From assembly GCA_050309585.1 (NCBI GenBank), contig JBNRML010000058.1, positions 1-7,028 on the forward strand: 7,028 nucleotides of DNA, in the 5' to 3' direction. Below are positions 4,648 to 7,028 of the stretch, piece by piece (positions within the stretch are counted from its first letter, which is position 1; each line of letters opens with the position of its first letter). Source of the stretch: Bovifimicola sp050309585 (GTDB lineage Bacteria; Bacillota; Clostridia; Lachnospirales; Lachnospiraceae). The translations under genes were made by a program, and so were the position numbers. The notes beneath the pieces are model-generated. The model saw only the letters and a program-made list of their open reading frames with translations. It was not told where the DNA came from and made no database searches.

Positions 4648-5312
4648 AAGAAAAAGTAAAAAAGTTATTACCGGATGCGGTTGTAGAAAAATATTTCTCA
4701 GGTGATGATTTGATTTCAAGTGGATTCAAACCAGATATTCTTTTCATGGATATTCAGATGCCGGGAAAGAACGGAATGGAAACTGCAAGAATTGTTCGCC
4801 AGAATAATAAGGACATGATTCTGATTTTTGTTACAGCGGTGGAGGAGTATGTCTTTCAGGCATTTGATGTTGGGGCATTTCATTATCTGGTTAAGCCTTT
4901 TTCAGATGATAAATTCGAGGAAGTTGTGAAAAGAGCAATTAAAACGATTAGAGAAAATTCTTCAAACGAAGATGACGATAAATACATGATGATACAGTCG
5001 GCAGGAAGTCATATAAAAGTTTTTTTTCGTGATATTGTGTATGCTGAGGTATTCAATAGAAAGGTTATTATTCACACACGAAATGCTGATATTGAATATT
5101 ATGGAAAATTACAGGATTTAAGTGATATGGCAGGAGCGGATTTCTTTCGGACACATAGAGCATATCTTGTCCATTTTAAATATGTTGTAAAATATGATGC
5201 AAATTGTGTAACTTTAGAAAACGGAACTGCAATGATAGCCAAGCAGAATTATCCTGAGTTTGTAAAGCAATATTTAAAATATAATCAGAGGAAAGGAAGC
5301 AGGATAGGATGA
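4599..5312 (+). CDS. LytTR-type response regulator (AgrA/ComE-like)
   Basis: A 237-residue two-component response regulator. The receiver domain (1-120) has acidic D7/D8, phosphoacceptor D51 in LFMDIQMPGKNGME, T79 and K99 in YLVKP, so all the expected residues are present. The C-terminal LytTR DNA-binding domain (about 128-228) shows IQSAGSHIKVFFRDIVYAEV, KVIIHT, LQDLSDM, FFRTHRAYLVHFKYV and the terminal YPEFVKQYLKY. LytTR regulators bind paired direct repeats spaced about two helical turns apart and often control peptide-signalling, bacteriocin or virulence genes. ATG 4599 has AAGGA 9 nt upstream. The stop overlaps the kinase start (ATGA), so the pair is coupled. No convincing promoter was found just upstream. 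Phosphorylation by the downstream kinase is inferred from adjacency. Confidence 0.95.
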   Translation: MRIAICDDEKSMGQILEEKVKKLLPDAVVEKYFSGDDLISSGFKPDILFMDIQMPGKNGMETARIVRQNNKDMILIFVTAVEEYVFQAFDVGAFHYLVKPFSDDKFEEVVKRAIKTIRENSSNEDDDKYMMIQSAGSHIKVFFRDIVYAEVFNRKVIIHTRNADIEYYGKLQDLSDMAGADFFRTHRAYLVHFKYVVKYDANCVTLENGTAMIAKQNYPEFVKQYLKYNQRKGSRIG

Positions 5313-6679
5313 GTTTGATAGAAAAATGCTGGATGATTACATCGAATGTTTCTGTTATAGCAGTTCTGATTATTACAGGAATATGTTTTGGTATTTTCGT
5401 TCGTCCATATATGAAAAAGAAAAAAGAAGCCATTGCAGTAAGTACTGTTTATATTGTAGTAATGCTTGTTTTATACATTGTTCCACCACAGATAGACAAT
5501 TTTTCTGCATATCTGATGGGCATTATGGCAGCATTTATTGTGATGTATGCAGGAGATAGAAGGAACATATACCAGAAAATATTTCTTGCTGTCACATTCT
5601 TTTCCCTTCGCTGGCTTTCGGTTGCAATGGCAGCCAGACTGGATGACCTTATTACGAAGACTTTCGTCTTTCAAAATACGATTGCAAGCAGGGAATGGCT
5701 TCAATACGGACTATATGCAGGAACCAGAATTTTAAATCTAATTTTTTGCTTTGTTTTTATAGCAGGTGGGGTATGGCTGATTAATAAAGCATTTGTGTAT
5801 AAAAAAGACGAAATGAGTATCAAAGAGATGGTTATGTTAATGATACCTTCTCTTGTAGGAGTTACCGGGTATGGAATTTTACAATACTATTTGAACATAT
5901 ATGAAAAGGATACAGGAAAGAATTTGATTGATACCTATGGATTTTATGGTGCTTTGAGCTTTTTGCATTATTTCATCTCTATCATTGCAATTCTTGTTAT
6001 GATTGTGATGTTTCAAAATTGGAAGGTGGCACAGGAGGAACAGTTTGAACAGGAGCTTGTGTTAAATCAGGTCAGTGATATGGAAAAACATATAGGGGAA
6101 GTAGAAAAGTTGTATCAGGATATCCGCTCCTTGCGCCATGATATGGGAAATCATATACAGATACTGGAACATCTTGTAGCACATAATAATATGGATGATG
6201 CTGCAGAATATATGGAGCATTTGCAAAAGGAGTGGAATGATGTATCTCCAGAAATAAAGACAGGAAGTCCGGTAATTGATGTGATTTTAATGGAAAAAAT
6301 GAGAGAAGCAGAAGAAAAACGGATTCGGTTTACATCCGATTTTTATTATCCGGAGAATACGAAGTTGAATGCGTTTGACATGAGTGTGATCATGAATAAT
6401 GCACTGAATAACTGCATGGAAAATGTAAGTGGAGATGATCCGTATATCAGCATTTCTTCTTTTCGGAAAAACAGTATTTTTATGATAACCATAAAGAACA
6501 GCTATCAGGGGGAGTTAAACTATAGTGACAGTGATCTGCCAGAAACAACAAAGTCGGGTAAAGGGCATGGTATCGGTCTGAATAATATTCGTCGGGTTGC
6601 CAAAATGTATATGGGGGATATATCTTTGGAGCAGGTGGATAAGGAAGTAATTTTAAGTATTATGTTACAGGTGGAATAG
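5309..6679 (+). CDS. AgrC-like sensor histidine kinase with GHKL ATPase domain
   Basis: A 456-residue membrane kinase of the HPK10 (AgrC/ComD) type. The first 235 residues are a polytopic sensor with about seven hydrophobic segments, near 14-31, 42-58, 64-81, 88-108, 138-158, 171-191 and 212-236. A helical linker leads to the dimerisation/phosphotransfer region with LRHDMGNH, in which H277 is the likely phosphorylated histidine. The GHKL ATPase domain has the N-box MNNALNNCMEN (362-372; N364 and N368) and the G-box GKGHGIGLNNIRRVA (417-431). In N-boxes of this class the residue before the second Asn is often Asp, but here it is N367. Relatives sense secreted peptides. ATG 5309 overlaps the regulator stop by 4 nt, with GGAAG and AGGA upstream. 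No AgrB or AgrD-like gene is visible, so the ligand is unknown. A terminator follows immediately. Confidence 0.95.
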   Translation: MSLIEKCWMITSNVSVIAVLIITGICFGIFVRPYMKKKKEAIAVSTVYIVVMLVLYIVPPQIDNFSAYLMGIMAAFIVMYAGDRRNIYQKIFLAVTFFSLRWLSVAMAARLDDLITKTFVFQNTIASREWLQYGLYAGTRILNLIFCFVFIAGGVWLINKAFVYKKDEMSIKEMVMLMIPSLVGVTGYGILQYYLNIYEKDTGKNLIDTYGFYGALSFLHYFISIIAILVMIVMFQNWKVAQEEQFEQELVLNQVSDMEKHIGEVEKLYQDIRSLRHDMGNHIQILEHLVAHNNMDDAAEYMEHLQKEWNDVSPEIKTGSPVIDVILMEKMREAEEKRIRFTSDFYYPENTKLNAFDMSVIMNNALNNCMENVSGDDPYISISSFRKNSIFMITIKNSYQGELNYSDSDLPETTKSGKGHGIGLNNIRRVAKMYMGDISLEQVDKEVILSIMLQVE

Positions 6680-6686
6680 AGACAAG

Positions 6687-6736
6687 AAGCATTAAGTATC
6701 TTGAATTTTGAAACTAAGATATTTAGTGCTTTTTTT
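6687..6736 (+). terminator. Rho-independent terminator of the regulator/kinase operon
   Basis: A 15-bp stem is formed by 6688-6702 and 6716-6730, with two G-U wobbles and no mismatch. The loop has 13 nt and the right arm is followed by a run of T to 6736. It begins 9 nt after the kinase stop and closes the operon. Confidence 0.85.
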
Positions 6737-6762
6737 GTGAGAATATAGATGAAAATATGATG

Positions 6763-6817
6763 CTTCACAACAAAAAAAGGTCGGTTCACAACATCTTACT
6801 TTTTTTCAAATGTGAAG
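6763..6817. promoter_or_regulatory. Paired TTCACAAC repeats, possible LytTR target, within an imperfect inverted repeat
   Basis: TTCACAAC occurs at 6764-6771 and 6785-6792, start to start 21 bp, which is two helical turns and the spacing typical of LytTR regulator sites. A reversed partial copy, TGTGAA, lies at 6811-6816. The block is also an imperfect inverted repeat: CTTCACA plus an A-tract on the left, a T-tract plus TGTGAAG on the right. A hairpin or a LytTR binding site are both possible. No clear promoter or target gene follows in the window. Confidence 0.4.
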
Positions 6818-6844
6818 ATGCCGAAAGAATAAATAAGAAGCCAC

Positions 6845-6876
6845 ATCGAGATGGAGCTTTAGCGGAATCGAGATGG
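6845..6876. repeat. Direct repeat ATCGAGATGG x2
   Basis: ATCGAGATGG occurs at 6845-6854 and 6867-6876, 22 bp start to start. It may be part of a dispersed intergenic repeat or the end of an insertion element. No transposase is visible. Confidence 0.4.
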
Positions 6877-6908
6877 GGGCTGAATAGTTACGAAATATAT
6901 TATGGTAG

Positions 6909-7010
6909 TGTCAAGTGACTTATGAAAAAACAGAGCCAAAGAAAAAGGCTCAATTGAACCTTGAAAATTGCAGATATTTAATCTTTTGATGAGTGACGCC
7001 ACCCTTGACA
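6909..7010. repeat. Outward-facing 7-bp inverted repeats around a small hairpin
   Basis: TGTCAAG (6909-6915) and CTTGACA (7004-7010) are exact reverse complements 88 nt apart. Between them lie GAGCC (6933-6937) and GGCTC (6947-6951), a 5-bp stem with an A-rich 9-nt loop and no T-tract behind it. Short terminal inverted repeats of this kind can mark a miniature element or the edge of an insertion sequence that continues past the window. Seven bases is weak evidence. Confidence 0.25.
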
Positions 7011-7028
7011 GCACAACAAAAACTGCTG

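Larger units (their letters stand above)
6757..6918 (+). other. Doubtful 53-codon open frame in the right intergenic region
   Basis: Two consecutive ATG codons (6757 and 6760) open a 53-residue frame that contains KPHRDGALAESRWGLNSYEI and ends at TGA 6916-6918. It has no Shine-Dalgarno, spans the repeats described here and has no recognisable domain. It is recorded because the segment looks like a dispersed repeat or an insertion-sequence remnant; I do not treat it as a gene. Confidence 0.2.

Noticed and set aside
5326..5735. Alternative plus-strand frames inside the kinase gene
   Set aside because: They are Cys/Tyr-rich out-of-frame translations of the membrane segments; the kinase frame is continuous and well supported.
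6520..6789. Minus-strand open frame over the kinase end and terminator
   Set aside because: It crosses a strong terminator and the GHKL G-box on the other strand and has no start signals.
1..7028. CRISPR array, tRNA, rRNA or riboswitch
   Set aside because: I saw no regularly spaced repeat-spacer series, no cloverleaf-like segment and no recognisable riboswitch core on either strand.

Overview
The window reads as an accessory region of a low-GC, AT-rich Firmicute. Lachnospiraceae is the best guess, because the PadR/DUF2812 pair, the XRE/RhuM pair, the AgrC-like kinase and the RlmD(RumA)-tail fragments are all typical of gut Clostridia. Every convincing gene is on the plus strand. Family names come from recognising sequence patterns, not from a database search.

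Layout. Positions 1-104 hold the last codons of an unidentified protein. Positions 116-843 hold an orphan polymorphic-toxin module: a type 28 toxin tip with no delivery domain and no good start, overlapping by 16 nt an immunity gene of the CdiI alpha-solenoid kind. A small chimeric-looking ORF (893-1075) ends in the C-terminal signature of the 23S rRNA methyltransferase RlmD/RumA. After an intergenic stretch with a nested inverted repeat come two compact two-gene operons, each with its own promoter and operator-like repeats. The first is PadR plus a DUF2812 membrane protein (1333-2594), with tandem TATCG-N5-CGATA operators. The second is XRE plus RhuM (2666-3861), with a CGCATTGCG/CGCAATGCG inverted repeat around the promoter.

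Next lies a second, longer RlmD-tail fragment (3910-4323) and an unrecognised remnant in the same frame behind one stop codon (4342-4647). These run into a LytTR response regulator and an AgrC-type GHKL histidine kinase (4599-6679), which end at a strong terminator. No peptide precursor or processing gene is visible. The last 349 bases hold the terminator, a 21-bp-spaced direct repeat that could be a LytTR target, another 10-bp direct repeat and degenerate repeat sequence, but no confident gene.

The architecture is a patchwork of self-contained, translationally coupled gene pairs: toxin/immunity, PadR/DUF2812, XRE/RhuM, and regulator/kinase. The two RlmD-tail fragments and a 12-bp direct repeat (1206-1217 and 3936-3947) bracket the PadR and RhuM operons. 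This fits a history of insertions at an rlmD(rumA)-type attachment site, but that history is inferred. The best candidate for a poorly described system is the XRE/RhuM bicistron, which has the layout of a toxin-antitoxin or defence module.
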